A DNA stretch of 64,000 nt. Source: Clostridia bacterium. GTDB lineage: Bacteria > Bacillota > Clostridia > Peptostreptococcales > Anaerovoracaceae. The stretch is from the NCBI GenBank assembly GCA_030537495.1, contig JAUNMH010000007.1, forward strand, positions 56,889 through 120,888, given 5' to 3'. The position numbers and the translations under genes are program-made. Within the stretch, counting starts at the first letter, position 1. Every line of letters starts with the position of its first letter. The notes beneath the pieces were generated by a model. It saw only the letters and a program-made list of their open reading frames with translations, did not search any database and was not told the origin of the DNA. Below are positions 46,913 to 54,992 of this stretch, in pieces.

Positions 46913-47207
46913 ATATAGTGTTAAAATTTTACCTAAGGCAGCAACGGAATTAGATGAAATATATGCTTACATCTGTTATAGCAAGCTTGCTCCAGAAGTA
47001 GCAAAAAAACAAATCAATAGGATAAAGGAATCAATAATAGATTTAGGTTTATTTCCAAAATCACATCAGGAGAGACTCGAAGGATGTTTCGCAGGTAAAG
47101 GATATAGACAATTGCTAGTAGACAATTATGTTGTGATTTTTCGAATAGATGAAAACCAAAAAATAGTCTATGTAGTAACAATTCAATATTATGGCCGTAA
47201 CATTTAA
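46905..47207 (+). CDS. RelE/ParE-family toxin
   Basis: A 100-aa protein with the RelE/ParE fold: SVKILPKAATELDEIYAYICYSK, a central helix pair and the C-terminal RQLLVDNYVVIFRIDENQKIVYVVTIQYYGRNI. RelE-type toxins cleave mRNA and ParE-type poison gyrase; the sequence alone does not decide. It begins at a TTG inside the antitoxin gene (46905), making an 8-base overlap, so translation is probably coupled. Confidence 0.88.
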   Translation: MDKYSVKILPKAATELDEIYAYICYSKLAPEVAKKQINRIKESIIDLGLFPKSHQERLEGCFAGKGYRQLLVDNYVVIFRIDENQKIVYVVTIQYYGRNI

Positions 47208-47222
47208 GAGGAGAAGCTTCGA

Positions 47223-48986
47223 ATGAATGACAAATTATCCATGCCCCTTCTGCTAGTAAGCGGAAGTCAGTTTACACAAAATACTCTTGTTAAGCAGCTT
47301 AGGGTATTCTTGCCAGAATCTGTGAAGATTGTTGCTCATCTGACAGATGATAGGGCAGCTCCAGAGAAAGGCACATACTTTGCAGTGTTCTCAAGTCAGG
47401 AAGTATATCGTGAATTTGAGGAACAAAATGCAAATAATGAGGCTATTTTAGATGAGTACATAGTGGCTGAGCGTACTATGTTTAAAGATAATATTGAAAA
47501 GCTACTTGCCTTGCCTCGCAACGAAAGGATTCTCCTTGTTAATGAATCAGAGGAAAGTACTTTTGAGTCAATAAATTTGTTGAAGAAAATAGGCTTCGAT
47601 TTTCTTAAATTGGAGCCATATTACCCAGGGTGCAAGCAGCCCGATAAAGACATTAAAATAGCTATTACACCAGGAGAAATAGATTTAGTTCCTCCTGGAA
47701 TTGATGCTGTCTATGACCTGGGGCCCAGAAATCTGGAATTTGCGGCAATAGTTAGAATAATCACATATTATGGACTTATCGATGAGGTTTTGCCAGAATA
47801 TGCAGACACATACATGAGAAATCTGATGAATTTTGCTAGAAATTTGTCCAATGTAGCTGATGAAACTAGCCGTGTAATGACTACGGTAAGGAGAGAGTTA
47901 ATCGGGTCCGGACATTATGCAAGATATAGATTTTCTGACATTATTGGATGTTCTAGAGCTCTTATGGAAGCTAAAGAAATCGCAGAAAAAGTTGCTAGAA
48001 CGAACCTGACGGTTTTGATTGAGGGGGAAAATGGCACGGGTAAGGAGCTTCTTGCCAGCGCAATTCACAATGCCTCGGATAGATGTCGCAAGCCTTTTGT
48101 TGCAATTAACCTTTCTGCCCTACCCGACCAGCTCATTGAGTCAGAGCTATTTGGATATGAGGAGGGTGCTTTTACAGGTGCCAGAAAGAAAGGTAAAATT
48201 GGACTTTTTCAACAGGCAGCAGGCGGAACTATATTTTTGGACGAAATTGGGGATATTTCACCTAAAATGCAAACAAAACTTCTTCGAGTAATTCAGGAAC
48301 GTCAGATTATGAGGGTCGGTGGCAACAGAATAATTCCAGTTGATGTTAGAATTATTGCTGCTACTAATCGCAATCTGAAGAAGATGATTAAGGAAAATGA
48401 GTTCAGAAAGGACCTTTACTATAGGCTCCACGAGGGATATGTTCACCTTCCGTCATTGGCGGCGCGTCGAGAAGATATTCCAATGCTTATCGAATATTGG
48501 CAGAAAGAACTCTTCGCATCTGAAAAAAAAATTTCCAAAGACGGCATGAGGCTTCTTATGAAGCATGACTGGCCAGGAAATGTTCGTGAACTTCAGAACT
48601 TAGTTAAATTTGCATTCGCCATGTGTGAAAATGATGTTATAACTGCTAGGGATTTACCTTTCTTAAATGAGGTATTTGAAGATACTAAATTATATGCAGA
48701 AGAAGAAACACTAGCTGAAATCAGCGAGAATCTCAGCCTTCCAGACAGGATTTCCATGGCTGTACTTATTGCAGCAGCAGAACTTCAGCAGGATGGAAAA
48801 TTGGTGGGAAGAAGCAATATTATGAAGCATCTGCAAGGGCACGAGGATCAAGAGGTAAAGAGTGTTAGCGAATATCGTGTAAGAAAATGCTTGGATAAGC
48901 TTCAGAAAGAAGGCTATTTAGTTAAAGAAGGTGGCTACGGGCTTAAGATGAGTGATAAAGCCGAGGGAGTTTTGATACAAAAGTGA
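47223..48986 (+). CDS. sigma-54-dependent transcriptional activator
   Basis: This 587-aa protein has an N-terminal sensory region (about 1-230) that I cannot assign to PrpR_N, PAS or receiver. The AAA+ domain follows: Walker A GENGTGKE (268-275), the sigma-54-contacting GAFTGA loop (315-320) and Walker B GTIFLDEIG (335-343). The C-terminal 80 residues look like a winged helix (SVSEYRVRKCLDKLQKEGYLVKEGG) rather than a Fis-type HTH. It lies 185 bases before the transporter, whose promoter is a textbook -24/-12 site, so it most likely activates it. GAGGAG precedes its start. Confidence 0.87.
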   Translation: MNDKLSMPLLLVSGSQFTQNTLVKQLRVFLPESVKIVAHLTDDRAAPEKGTYFAVFSSQEVYREFEEQNANNEAILDEYIVAERTMFKDNIEKLLALPRNERILLVNESEESTFESINLLKKIGFDFLKLEPYYPGCKQPDKDIKIAITPGEIDLVPPGIDAVYDLGPRNLEFAAIVRIITYYGLIDEVLPEYADTYMRNLMNFARNLSNVADETSRVMTTVRRELIGSGHYARYRFSDIIGCSRALMEAKEIAEKVARTNLTVLIEGENGTGKELLASAIHNASDRCRKPFVAINLSALPDQLIESELFGYEEGAFTGARKKGKIGLFQQAAGGTIFLDEIGDISPKMQTKLLRVIQERQIMRVGGNRIIPVDVRIIAATNRNLKKMIKENEFRKDLYYRLHEGYVHLPSLAARREDIPMLIEYWQKELFASEKKISKDGMRLLMKHDWPGNVRELQNLVKFAFAMCENDVITARDLPFLNEVFEDTKLYAEEETLAEISENLSLPDRISMAVLIAAAELQQDGKLVGRSNIMKHLQGHEDQEVKSVSEYRVRKCLDKLQKEGYLVKEGGYGLKMSDKAEGVLIQK

Positions 48987-49023
48987 GACTATAGAGAGCA
49001 GTAAATGACTAAGGCCGAAAATG

Positions 49024-49083
49024 AACCCAAAAACAACCAAAAACCAAAAAATTAAAGATAACCTCCGAATATCAACCCAAAAA
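49024..49083 (+). promoter_or_regulatory. candidate upstream activator sites (repeated AACCCAAAAA)
   Basis: AACCCAAAAA occurs at 49024-49033 and at 49074-49083, 50 bases apart, with an AACCAAAAA-like stretch between. Both lie upstream of the -24/-12 promoter, and near the helical spacing expected for activator binding. No known operator is recognised. Confidence 0.4.
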
Positions 49084-49116
49084 TCGCTTTAAATTGCTGA
49101 ATTTGAAGATAATTTC

Positions 49117-49133
49117 TTGGCATGCTTTTTGCA
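49117..49133 (+). promoter_or_regulatory. sigma-54 (-24/-12) promoter
   Basis: TTGGCATGCTTTTTGCA has the invariant GG (49119-49120) and GC (49131-49132) with exactly 10 bases between, the RpoN consensus. The transcription start would be near 49144, 28 bases before the transporter ATG. The upstream gene encodes a sigma-54 activator. Confidence 0.9.
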
Positions 49134-49171
49134 TATGTAAAGGGTATAGATTTTTTAGGAGGACTTTATAT

Positions 49172-50710
49172 ATGAGTAAAAAGAAAAAAGGTGAAACTCT
49201 TGAATCCATGAATAAAGGGTTCAAAGTTCCTGACACCTACGTAATCATCTTCTTTGTAGTATGCTTCGCGGCGCTACTCACTTATCTGATTCCACAGGGT
49301 TTATATCAGACTGAAGATATTACTTACGTAATCGACGGTGCAGAAAAGACAAGAACAGTTATTAAGGATGGAAGTTTTAGCTACGTTCTTGACGATGCAG
49401 GAAATCCTGTAAAGAAGGGCATCAGCCTATTTGCTGCAGGTGGCGGCGTTGGACTTTTCAACTACCTATTTGAAGGTTTAGTAAGCGGAGACAAGTGGGG
49501 TTCTGCAGTTGGTATCATCGCATTCATCCTTGTAATCGGTGGTGCATTCGGTATCGTTCTTAAGACTGGAGCTGTTGAATCCGGTATCATGAACATGATT
49601 CAGAAGACAAACGGAAAAGAAAAACTTCTTATCCCGGCTCTTTTCATTCTGTTCTCACTAGGTGGAGCAGTATTCGGAATGGGTGAAGAAGCACTTCCTT
49701 TCTTAATGATCTTAGTTCCAATAGTTATCGCTATGGGATATGACGGAGTTACGGCTGTACTTATTACTTACGTTGCAACTCAGATTGGTTTCGGTACATC
49801 ATGGATGAACCCATTCTCAGTAGCTATCGCTCAGGGTATCGCAGGCGTGCCTGTATTCTCAGGAGCTAAGTTCAGAATTGGACTTTGGGTATTCTTCACA
49901 TTACTTGGTGCTGCAATGACTATGTTATATGCAAGCAAGATCAAGAAGAACCCTCAGCATTCAGTTTCTTACGAATCTGACGCTTTCTTCAGAGATGATA
50001 TGGAAAGCAAGAGCGCTGCAGGAAGTGTAGAAAAGTTTGGATTAGGACACATCCTTGTTCTATTAACTCTATTATTTGGTATGATCTGGGTAGTATGGGG
50101 AGTTATGAAGCAGGGTTACTACATTCCTGAAATCGCTTCACAGTTCTTCATTATGGGTATCATTGCCGGTGTTATCGGTGTTATCTTTAAGCTGAACGGA
50201 ATGACTGTAAATGATATGGCAGCTGCATTTAAGCAGGGCGCTGCAGACCTAGTTGGTGCTGCAATTATCGTTGGTATGGCTCAGGGTATCATGCTTGTTC
50301 TAGGCGGATCAGACCCTACAGAACCTACAGTTCTGAACACAATTCTTCACGGAATTTCAGACGCATTCGTAGGTCTATCTGGAACATTAGCAGCTATTCT
50401 TATGTACCTGTTCCAGTCAGTATTCAACTTCTTCGTTGTATCAGGTTCAGGCCAAGCTGCTCTGACTATGCCGATTATGGCTCCACTTGCTGACTTACTT
50501 GGCGTAACTCGTCAGACTTCAGTACTTGCATTCCAGTTAGGTGACGCATTCACTAACCTAATCGTACCTACTTCAGGATGCTTAATGGGATCCCTTGCAA
50601 TTGCAAGAATCGATTGGTCAAAGTGGATCAAATTTATGTGGAAATTCTTAGGAATTCTAATTCTGTTCGCAGTAGCAACTATTATCATTGCTAGTGTAAC
50701 TGGATTCTAA
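49172..50710 (+). CDS. YfcC-family (C4-dicarboxylate/peptide-type) transporter
   Basis: A 512-aa polytopic membrane protein with about 11-13 hydrophobic segments. It reads like the YfcC/DcuC-related family: VPDTYVIIFFVVCFAALLTYL at the start, GMGEEALPFLMILVPIVIAMGYD in the middle and NFFVVSGSGQAALTMPIMAPL near the end. Specific substrate is unknown; the downstream isoaspartyl dipeptidase suggests dipeptides or aspartate-type amino acids. ATG at 49172 follows TTAGGAGG; the ORF extends 26 codons further but crosses the -24/-12 promoter. Confidence 0.8.
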   Translation: MSKKKKGETLESMNKGFKVPDTYVIIFFVVCFAALLTYLIPQGLYQTEDITYVIDGAEKTRTVIKDGSFSYVLDDAGNPVKKGISLFAAGGGVGLFNYLFEGLVSGDKWGSAVGIIAFILVIGGAFGIVLKTGAVESGIMNMIQKTNGKEKLLIPALFILFSLGGAVFGMGEEALPFLMILVPIVIAMGYDGVTAVLITYVATQIGFGTSWMNPFSVAIAQGIAGVPVFSGAKFRIGLWVFFTLLGAAMTMLYASKIKKNPQHSVSYESDAFFRDDMESKSAAGSVEKFGLGHILVLLTLLFGMIWVVWGVMKQGYYIPEIASQFFIMGIIAGVIGVIFKLNGMTVNDMAAAFKQGAADLVGAAIIVGMAQGIMLVLGGSDPTEPTVLNTILHGISDAFVGLSGTLAAILMYLFQSVFNFFVVSGSGQAALTMPIMAPLADLLGVTRQTSVLAFQLGDAFTNLIVPTSGCLMGSLAIARIDWSKWIKFMWKFLGILILFAVATIIIASVTGF

Positions 50711-50723
50711 GGAGACTTAGTGT

Positions 50724-51893
50724 ATGAAACTTATAAAGAATGTTAATGTATATGCACCGGAAAAACTTGGCAAGAAGGATCTTCTTATTGCCGGTGGCAA
50801 GATTTGTCAAATCTCAGATAATCTGGACATTCCAGAAAACTGGGAGGTAGAAGTAATTGATGGAGAGGGCCTAATTGCCACACCTGGATTTATTGACTCA
50901 CATGTTCATATTCTAGGCGGAGGCGGCGAAGGTGGTTTTGCTAATAGAACACCTGAAGCTACCCTTTCCGGTTTAACAAGATGGGGAATTACGACTGTTG
51001 TAGGCTGTCTGGGAACAGACGGCTACGGTCGTGACCTGACAGCTTTGATCTCTAAGATTAAGGGACTGCGCGAACAGGGAATTACAGCTTACGGATACAC
51101 CGGAAGCTATCAGGTTCCTGTAAGAACTCTGACAGGTAGCATCACTCAGGACATTATGGTTGTGGATGAATTTATTGGTACAGGCGAAATCGCTATTTCT
51201 GACCATCGTTCATCTCAGCCGACTTATGATGAGTTCCTTCGCGTTTGCGCAGATACACGTATAGGCGGAATTCTTTCAGGAAAAGCAGGTATCATCAATA
51301 TTCACCTAGGAGACAGTCCTAGAAAAATGGACATGATCCTAAGAGCTATTGAAGAAACTGAAATTCCTTCAACTCAGTTCCTGCCTACTCACGTTAATAG
51401 AAATGCAGCCCTCTTTGATCAGGCTGTAGAATACGCAAAACTTGGCGGAACCGTTGACTTTACAGGAAACGAAGATATCGACTATTGGGTAACCGTTAGC
51501 GACGAGGTTAGAGTTTGCGACGGAATTAAGCGCATGCTTGATGAAGGAATCAGCAGCGACCTATTCACTATTTCTTCTGACGGTCAGGGAAGTCTGCCAC
51601 TGTTCAGTGCTGACGGTCAGTTCCTAGGCATTGGCATGGGCCAGTCCAGCTGCCTGCTGAAAGAAGTTCGCGAGTGCGTTCAGCGTGAAAATATTCCGCT
51701 GGAAATCGCTATCAAAGCCATCACAGCCAACCCGGCTCGTGTGCTTTGCTTAGATACAAAGGGACAGATCAAAGAAGGTTTTGATGCTGACTTATGTATC
51801 ATGACAGAAGATTTGAACATCCAGACAGTTATCGCTAAGGGCCAGGTAATGGTTAAGGATGGCGAGCCTGTTGTAAAGGGAATGTTCGAATAA
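50724..51893 (+). CDS. iadA: isoaspartyl dipeptidase (beta-aspartyl peptidase)
   Basis: A 389-aa amidohydrolase that cleaves beta-aspartyl dipeptides. The metal site HxH is in TPGFIDSHVHILGGGGEGGF (about 55-70); FLPTHVNRN holds a third ligand and TISSDGQGSLPLFSADGQ the C-terminal Asp. GMGQSSCLLKEVRE is typical of IadA. It is the second gene of the sigma-54 operon, 13 bases past the transporter with AAGGAGAC. Confidence 0.9.
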   Translation: MKLIKNVNVYAPEKLGKKDLLIAGGKICQISDNLDIPENWEVEVIDGEGLIATPGFIDSHVHILGGGGEGGFANRTPEATLSGLTRWGITTVVGCLGTDGYGRDLTALISKIKGLREQGITAYGYTGSYQVPVRTLTGSITQDIMVVDEFIGTGEIAISDHRSSQPTYDEFLRVCADTRIGGILSGKAGIINIHLGDSPRKMDMILRAIEETEIPSTQFLPTHVNRNAALFDQAVEYAKLGGTVDFTGNEDIDYWVTVSDEVRVCDGIKRMLDEGISSDLFTISSDGQGSLPLFSADGQFLGIGMGQSSCLLKEVRECVQRENIPLEIAIKAITANPARVLCLDTKGQIKEGFDADLCIMTEDLNIQTVIAKGQVMVKDGEPVVKGMFE

Positions 51894-51942
51894 GATTAAT
51901 CTTTTTAGAGTAAACACTTACTTAATACACGTAATCAAATAT

Positions 51943-52006
51943 AAAACGGCTGTTGCCTTAGAGCCACTTCTCATCTATCATTAACTCTCCTGGCAACAGC
52001 CGTTTT
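51943..52006. terminator. strong bidirectional terminator after iadA
   Basis: AAAACGGCTGTTGCC and GGCAACAGCCGTTTT are perfect 15-bp complements separated by 34 bases. Terminal A and T runs let it end both the iadA operon and the leftward nucleotidyltransferase gene. Confidence 0.82.
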
Positions 52007-52034
52007 ATTGTGTATTATTCTTTTACATCAAAAC

Positions 52035-52955
52035 CTACTTCCACAGTTTTTCTGGGTATAGGCCTTTATCCTTCATTGACTGAAGAGCAGCCACAACGCC
52101 AGGCTTATCCTCCTTATAAGTTACGCCATACCATCTGTCATCGGATTTAAGTACTTTGGCCTCAGCTCTGCCCTCTTTAATCAGTTTATCAACAACAGCT
52201 GGAAGGAAGTATTCTCCCTTAAGAGGATTTTCGGCAAGAGCCTTGTCAAGAAATGCAGGAAATCCAGCCTCAAGCTCTTTTAAGAAGGAGTTAGTGAAGC
52301 CCCAGAAGTTCATGGAAACTGTGGTTCCTTCAGGTAGTGAAGTCCAGGTTTCACCGTCATCTTCAGTAAACTGGATTTCGTCGCCGCGACGCATAATTTT
52401 AGTTCTTTCTACAATGTCATCAAGCATTCCTCTTTCGTCAACAGTGCAGATTCCTCTTGCCACATGACCATTTTCTGTTAAAGTTTTCTCTAAGTTGTAT
52501 CCGACCATGCAGAAATTGTATTTGTCGCCGTCTTCTGCCTGGCTCAAATAGTCGTAAATGGATTGGAAAGCACCAGCACCATAATAGTCGTCGGCGTTAA
52601 TTACAACAAATGGTCCATCTACAACCTTTCGCGCGCTCATTACTGCATGGCCTGTTCCCCATGGCTTAACCCTGCCCTCTGGAACGCTATACCCTTCCGG
52701 CAAGTCATTTATATCTTGAAATGCATACTTTACGTTCAAGTGTTTTCCTGCTCTCTCATCTATCAAAGCTCTAAAATCTTCTTCATTTTCTTTTTTGATT
52801 ACGAAAACTACATCTTCGAAACCTGCCATCATGGCATCATATAATGAAAAGTCTAAGATGATTTCTCCCTGATCACTGATGGCGTCAATCTGCTTTAGAC
52901 CGCCATATCTGCTGCCCATTCCAGCAGCCATTATAACTAATGTAGGTTTATTCAT
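52035..52955 (-). CDS. sugar-1-phosphate nucleotidyltransferase-like protein
   Basis: A 306-aa protein with the nucleotidyltransferase N-terminal motif LVIMAAGMGSRYGGLKQID, followed by GTGHAVMSARKVV and FVVINADDYYGAGAF (metal-binding Asp). It resembles a clostridial family of sugar nucleotide pyrophosphorylases; the sugar is unknown. AACAGGAGATAG precedes the start; it is monocistronic and has the promoter at 52995-53023. Confidence 0.82.
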   Translation of the reverse strand: MNKPTLVIMAAGMGSRYGGLKQIDAISDQGEIILDFSLYDAMMAGFEDVVFVIKKENEEDFRALIDERAGKHLNVKYAFQDINDLPEGYSVPEGRVKPWGTGHAVMSARKVVDGPFVVINADDYYGAGAFQSIYDYLSQAEDGDKYNFCMVGYNLEKTLTENGHVARGICTVDERGMLDDIVERTKIMRRGDEIQFTEDDGETWTSLPEGTTVSMNFWGFTNSFLKELEAGFPAFLDKALAENPLKGEYFLPAVVDKLIKEGRAEAKVLKSDDRWYGVTYKEDKPGVVAALQSMKDKGLYPEKLWK

Positions 52956-52994
52956 TTCTCTATCTCCTGTTACGAAAAATCTAGTAATACTACA

Positions 52995-53023
52995 ATTTTA
53001 CTCTATATGTTGCTTTGTGGCAA
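52995..53023 (-). promoter_or_regulatory. sigma-A promoter for the nucleotidyltransferase
   Basis: Minus strand TTGCCA (53023-53018) and TAAAAT (53000-52995) with 17 bases between, 40 bases before the start at 52955. It is divergent from, and just beside, the promoter at 53034-53062. Confidence 0.72.
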
Positions 53024-53033
53024 GAAAGGTCTA

Positions 53034-53062
53034 TTGAATTTATAAGTATACTTGGTTATAAT
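53034..53062 (+). promoter_or_regulatory. sigma-A promoter for the DUF2148 gene
   Basis: TTGAAT (53034-53039) and a perfect TATAAT (53057-53062) at 17-base spacing, about 31 bases before the chosen start codon. Confidence 0.75.
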
Positions 53063-53092
53063 TTTCTAAATAAGGAATGGAGGATGCGGAAT

Positions 53093-53641
53093 ATGATTAA
53101 AAATATGGAAACAGCAGAACGTGAAGCTGCAATGCATGTAGCGGACATTATGGTTGCCGCGGCAAGAACTGCACCTAAGGGAAGCGGCAAGGATAAAATA
53201 ATTTCTATGGCGATTTCAGGTGAAGATAAGGATAGACTAGCTGAAATCATGAGAGAAATTTACAAGGAAACTGGCATCGAGATTTTCAATCGAGATGCAG
53301 GAAACGTGGACAAGAGCCATGTGGTGGTTTTGATGGGGGCGAAATCCGAACCTTTTGGGTTCGCTTGCGGAATGTGCGGCTATGAAAACTGCGGAAAAAT
53401 GGCAAAGGCAGGGGCAAATTGTGCTTTTAACATTACTGACTTGGGTATTGCTGTGGGCTCGGCTGTATCAATTGCTGCTGATAACAGAGTTGATAACAGA
53501 GTAATGTATACTGTTGGCCAGGGCGGAATCAGAATGGGATGCTTTCCTGAGGATGTGAGGGTTGCTTACGGAATTCCTCTTAGTACGGGTAGTAAGAGCA
53601 TTTTCTTTGACCGCAACGCTGGGGCTGTTTTGATGGATTAG
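53093..53641 (+). CDS. DUF2148 ferredoxin-like domain protein
   Basis: A 182-aa protein with the DUF2148 core: AARTAPKGSGKDKI, a Cys-rich turn GFACGMCGYENCG (CxxCxxxxC) and the long DLGIAVGSAVSIAADNRVDNRVMY stretch ending in GCFPEDVRVAYGIPLS. Family is ferredoxin-like and found in anaerobes; function unestablished. Of two close starts I take ATG 53093 because GGAGG is 9 bases upstream; ATG 53084 has almost no spacer from it. The gene is monocistronic. Confidence 0.78.
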   Translation: MIKNMETAEREAAMHVADIMVAAARTAPKGSGKDKIISMAISGEDKDRLAEIMREIYKETGIEIFNRDAGNVDKSHVVVLMGAKSEPFGFACGMCGYENCGKMAKAGANCAFNITDLGIAVGSAVSIAADNRVDNRVMYTVGQGGIRMGCFPEDVRVAYGIPLSTGSKSIFFDRNAGAVLMD

Positions 53642-53670
53642 AAAAAATGTGGGAAATTGTGAATTAGCAC

Positions 53671-53698
53671 TTGTTTTTTGAAATCATTGTGCTATAAT
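53671..53698 (+). promoter_or_regulatory. promoter of the rpsF operon
   Basis: TTGTTT (53671-53676) and TATAAT (53693-53698) with 16 bases between and TGC directly before the -10 (extended form). Transcription would start near 53706, giving a leader of about 72 bases before rpsF. Confidence 0.72.
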
Positions 53699-53703
53699 AT
53701 TAG

Positions 53704-53777
53704 AGCGTGTTTTGGACACGCATTCTCTGCGTAGGTGTGGGGACTTACGCCATTTAGTCCATAGGGAGGTGAAACGG
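53704..53777 (+). promoter_or_regulatory. structured rpsF leader, candidate S6:S18 autoregulatory element
   Basis: The leader holds GCGTGT/ACACGC (a stem around 53705-53721) and GCGTA/TACGC (about 53729-53751), then GGGAGGTGAAAC as ribosome site. S6:S18 binding leaders are known before rpsF in many bacteria. I do not claim the consensus here, only the two stems and position. Confidence 0.45.
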
Positions 53778-54065
53778 ATGAAAAATTATGAATTAATGTT
53801 CATTATCAATCCTACTTTAGAAGAAGCTGCAAGAGACGCTGCAATCGAAAAGGTTAAGGCTGTTATCGCTGCTGATGGTGAAGTTGAAGCGGTTGATGTT
53901 TGGGGAATGAGAAAATTAGCTTACCCAATCGAAAAGAAGAACGAAGGATTCTACGTTGTTGTTGAATTCAAGGCAAGCACTGAGCTTCCTAAGGAATTAG
54001 ACAGAAGACTTAGAATTTCTGACGCTGTAATGAGACATATCATCATTTGCAAAGAAGCTAAATAA
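53778..54065 (+). CDS. rpsF: 30S ribosomal protein S6
   Basis: This 95-aa protein starts MKNYELMFIINPTLEEAARD, has WGMRKLAYPIEKKNEGFYVVVEF in the middle and ends with RLRISDAVMRHIIICKEAK. The ATG at 53778 has GGGAGGTGAAAC before it; a longer frame upstream runs through the leader and is rejected. First gene of rpsF-ssb-rpsR. Confidence 0.97.
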   Translation: MKNYELMFIINPTLEEAARDAAIEKVKAVIAADGEVEAVDVWGMRKLAYPIEKKNEGFYVVVEFKASTELPKELDRRLRISDAVMRHIIICKEAK

Positions 54066-54076
54066 GGAGTGTAGTT

Positions 54077-54526
54077 ATGAATAGCGTATTCCTAATTGGA
54101 AGACTTACAAGAGATCCGGAAGTTAGATACACTGCTGCTACTCAGATGGCAGTTGCTACTTTTACAGTAGCAGTTGACAGACCTGTTAGACAGGGTGAAG
54201 AAAGAAAAGCAGATTTTCCAAGAGTAACTGTTTTCGGCAAGCAGGCTGAGAACTGTGAAAAGTATCTGGCAAAGGGCAGATTAGTCGCTATTGAAGGCAG
54301 ACTACAGACCGGCAGCTATCAGAACAAAGATGGTGCTACTGTTTACACAACTGATGTTGTTGCTAACAGAGTACAATTTCTGGAATGGGGCGACAGACCA
54401 CAGGGCGGATTCGCACAGGGTGGAGCAGCTCCGAGACAGAGTGCATCTTCGGGATTTGGAGCAGACAGTATGCCTGCAGAAATGCCTGATTCATTCCAGG
54501 CTATAGATGAAGATGTTCCATTCTAA
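54077..54526 (+). CDS. ssb: single-stranded DNA-binding protein
   Basis: This 149-aa protein has an OB fold (MNSVFLIGRLTRDPEVRYTAATQMAVATFTVAVDR at the start), a Gly/Gln/Ala-rich linker and the acidic C-terminal tail ending AIDEDVPF, close to the DDDIPF consensus that recruits repair proteins. AAGGAGTG precedes the start. Between rpsF and rpsR, as in most Firmicutes. Confidence 0.96.
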   Translation: MNSVFLIGRLTRDPEVRYTAATQMAVATFTVAVDRPVRQGEERKADFPRVTVFGKQAENCEKYLAKGRLVAIEGRLQTGSYQNKDGATVYTTDVVANRVQFLEWGDRPQGGFAQGGAAPRQSASSGFGADSMPAEMPDSFQAIDEDVPF

Positions 54527-54544
54527 AGAAAGGAGATAATTAAC

Positions 54545-54778
54545 ATGATGGATAGAAGACGTGGTGGCATGAGAAGAAAGAAAGTATGCCAGTTCTGCGC
54601 TGATAAGACAGAAGTAATCGATTTCAAAGATGTTGATAAACTAAAGAAGTATGTTACCGAAAGAGGTAAGATTCTTCCTAAGAGAATTACTGGTACTTGC
54701 GCAGTACACCAGAGAGAAGTTACTACTGCTATTAAGAGAGCAAGAATCGTTGCTTTACTACCTTACGTAGCAGACTAA
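54545..54778 (+). CDS. rpsR: 30S ribosomal protein S18 (zinc-type)
   Basis: A 77-aa S18 with the C+ zinc motif: Cys15 and Cys18 (VCQFC), Cys52 and His55 (GTCAVH). Core is [28 protein letters not shown] is 9 bases upstream of the ATG at 54545 (an ATG at 54548 is also possible). Last gene of the operon. Confidence 0.95.
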   Translation: MMDRRRGGMRRKKVCQFCADKTEVIDFKDVDKLKKYVTERGKILPKRITGTCAVHQREVTTAIKRARIVALLPYVAD

Positions 54779-54810
54779 TTTCAAATTAAAAATATCATAA
54801 AGTTGCATTT

Positions 54811-54863
54811 AAGGAAGTGTTACGCACCTGATTTTCTAGGAACGGCGGAGCACTTCTTTTTTT
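54811..54863 (+). terminator. terminator after rpsR
   Basis: GAAGTG (54814-54819) and CACTTC (54851-54856) form a stem with a 31-base loop, followed by seven T residues. The loop may form a second short stem. Ends the rpsF-ssb-rpsR transcript. Confidence 0.7.
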
Positions 54864-54905
54864 CTTGCCATGTTCAAAAAAAATAATTTTTCATATGAAA
54901 GATTA

Positions 54906-54934
54906 TTGAAAAGAAAGGTTCGGTGTAATAAAAT
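54906..54934 (+). promoter_or_regulatory. promoter of the permease-amidohydrolase operon
   Basis: TTGAAA (54906-54911) and TAAAAT (54929-54934) with 17-base spacing, about 60 bases before the permease ATG. The rest of the 214-base gap contains the rpsR terminator and no other feature I can see. Confidence 0.6.
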
Positions 54935-54992
54935 GAGTGTGGTTCTGATTGAACACTAAGAGAAGTGACTATTATAGAGGGGAGATGACAAA

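Noticed and set aside
47223..47900. PrpR-type N-terminal sensory domain in the sigma-54 activator
   Set aside because: I could not find convincing PrpR_N motifs, so I left the sensor unassigned.
49094..49171. 26 extra N-terminal codons of the transporter
   Set aside because: They cross the -24/-12 promoter and the predicted transcription start; the ATG at 49172 has the ribosome site.
53712..53777. extra N-terminal codons of rpsF
   Set aside because: They run through the structured leader; S6 proteins begin at the MKNYELMF start with GGGAGGTG upstream.
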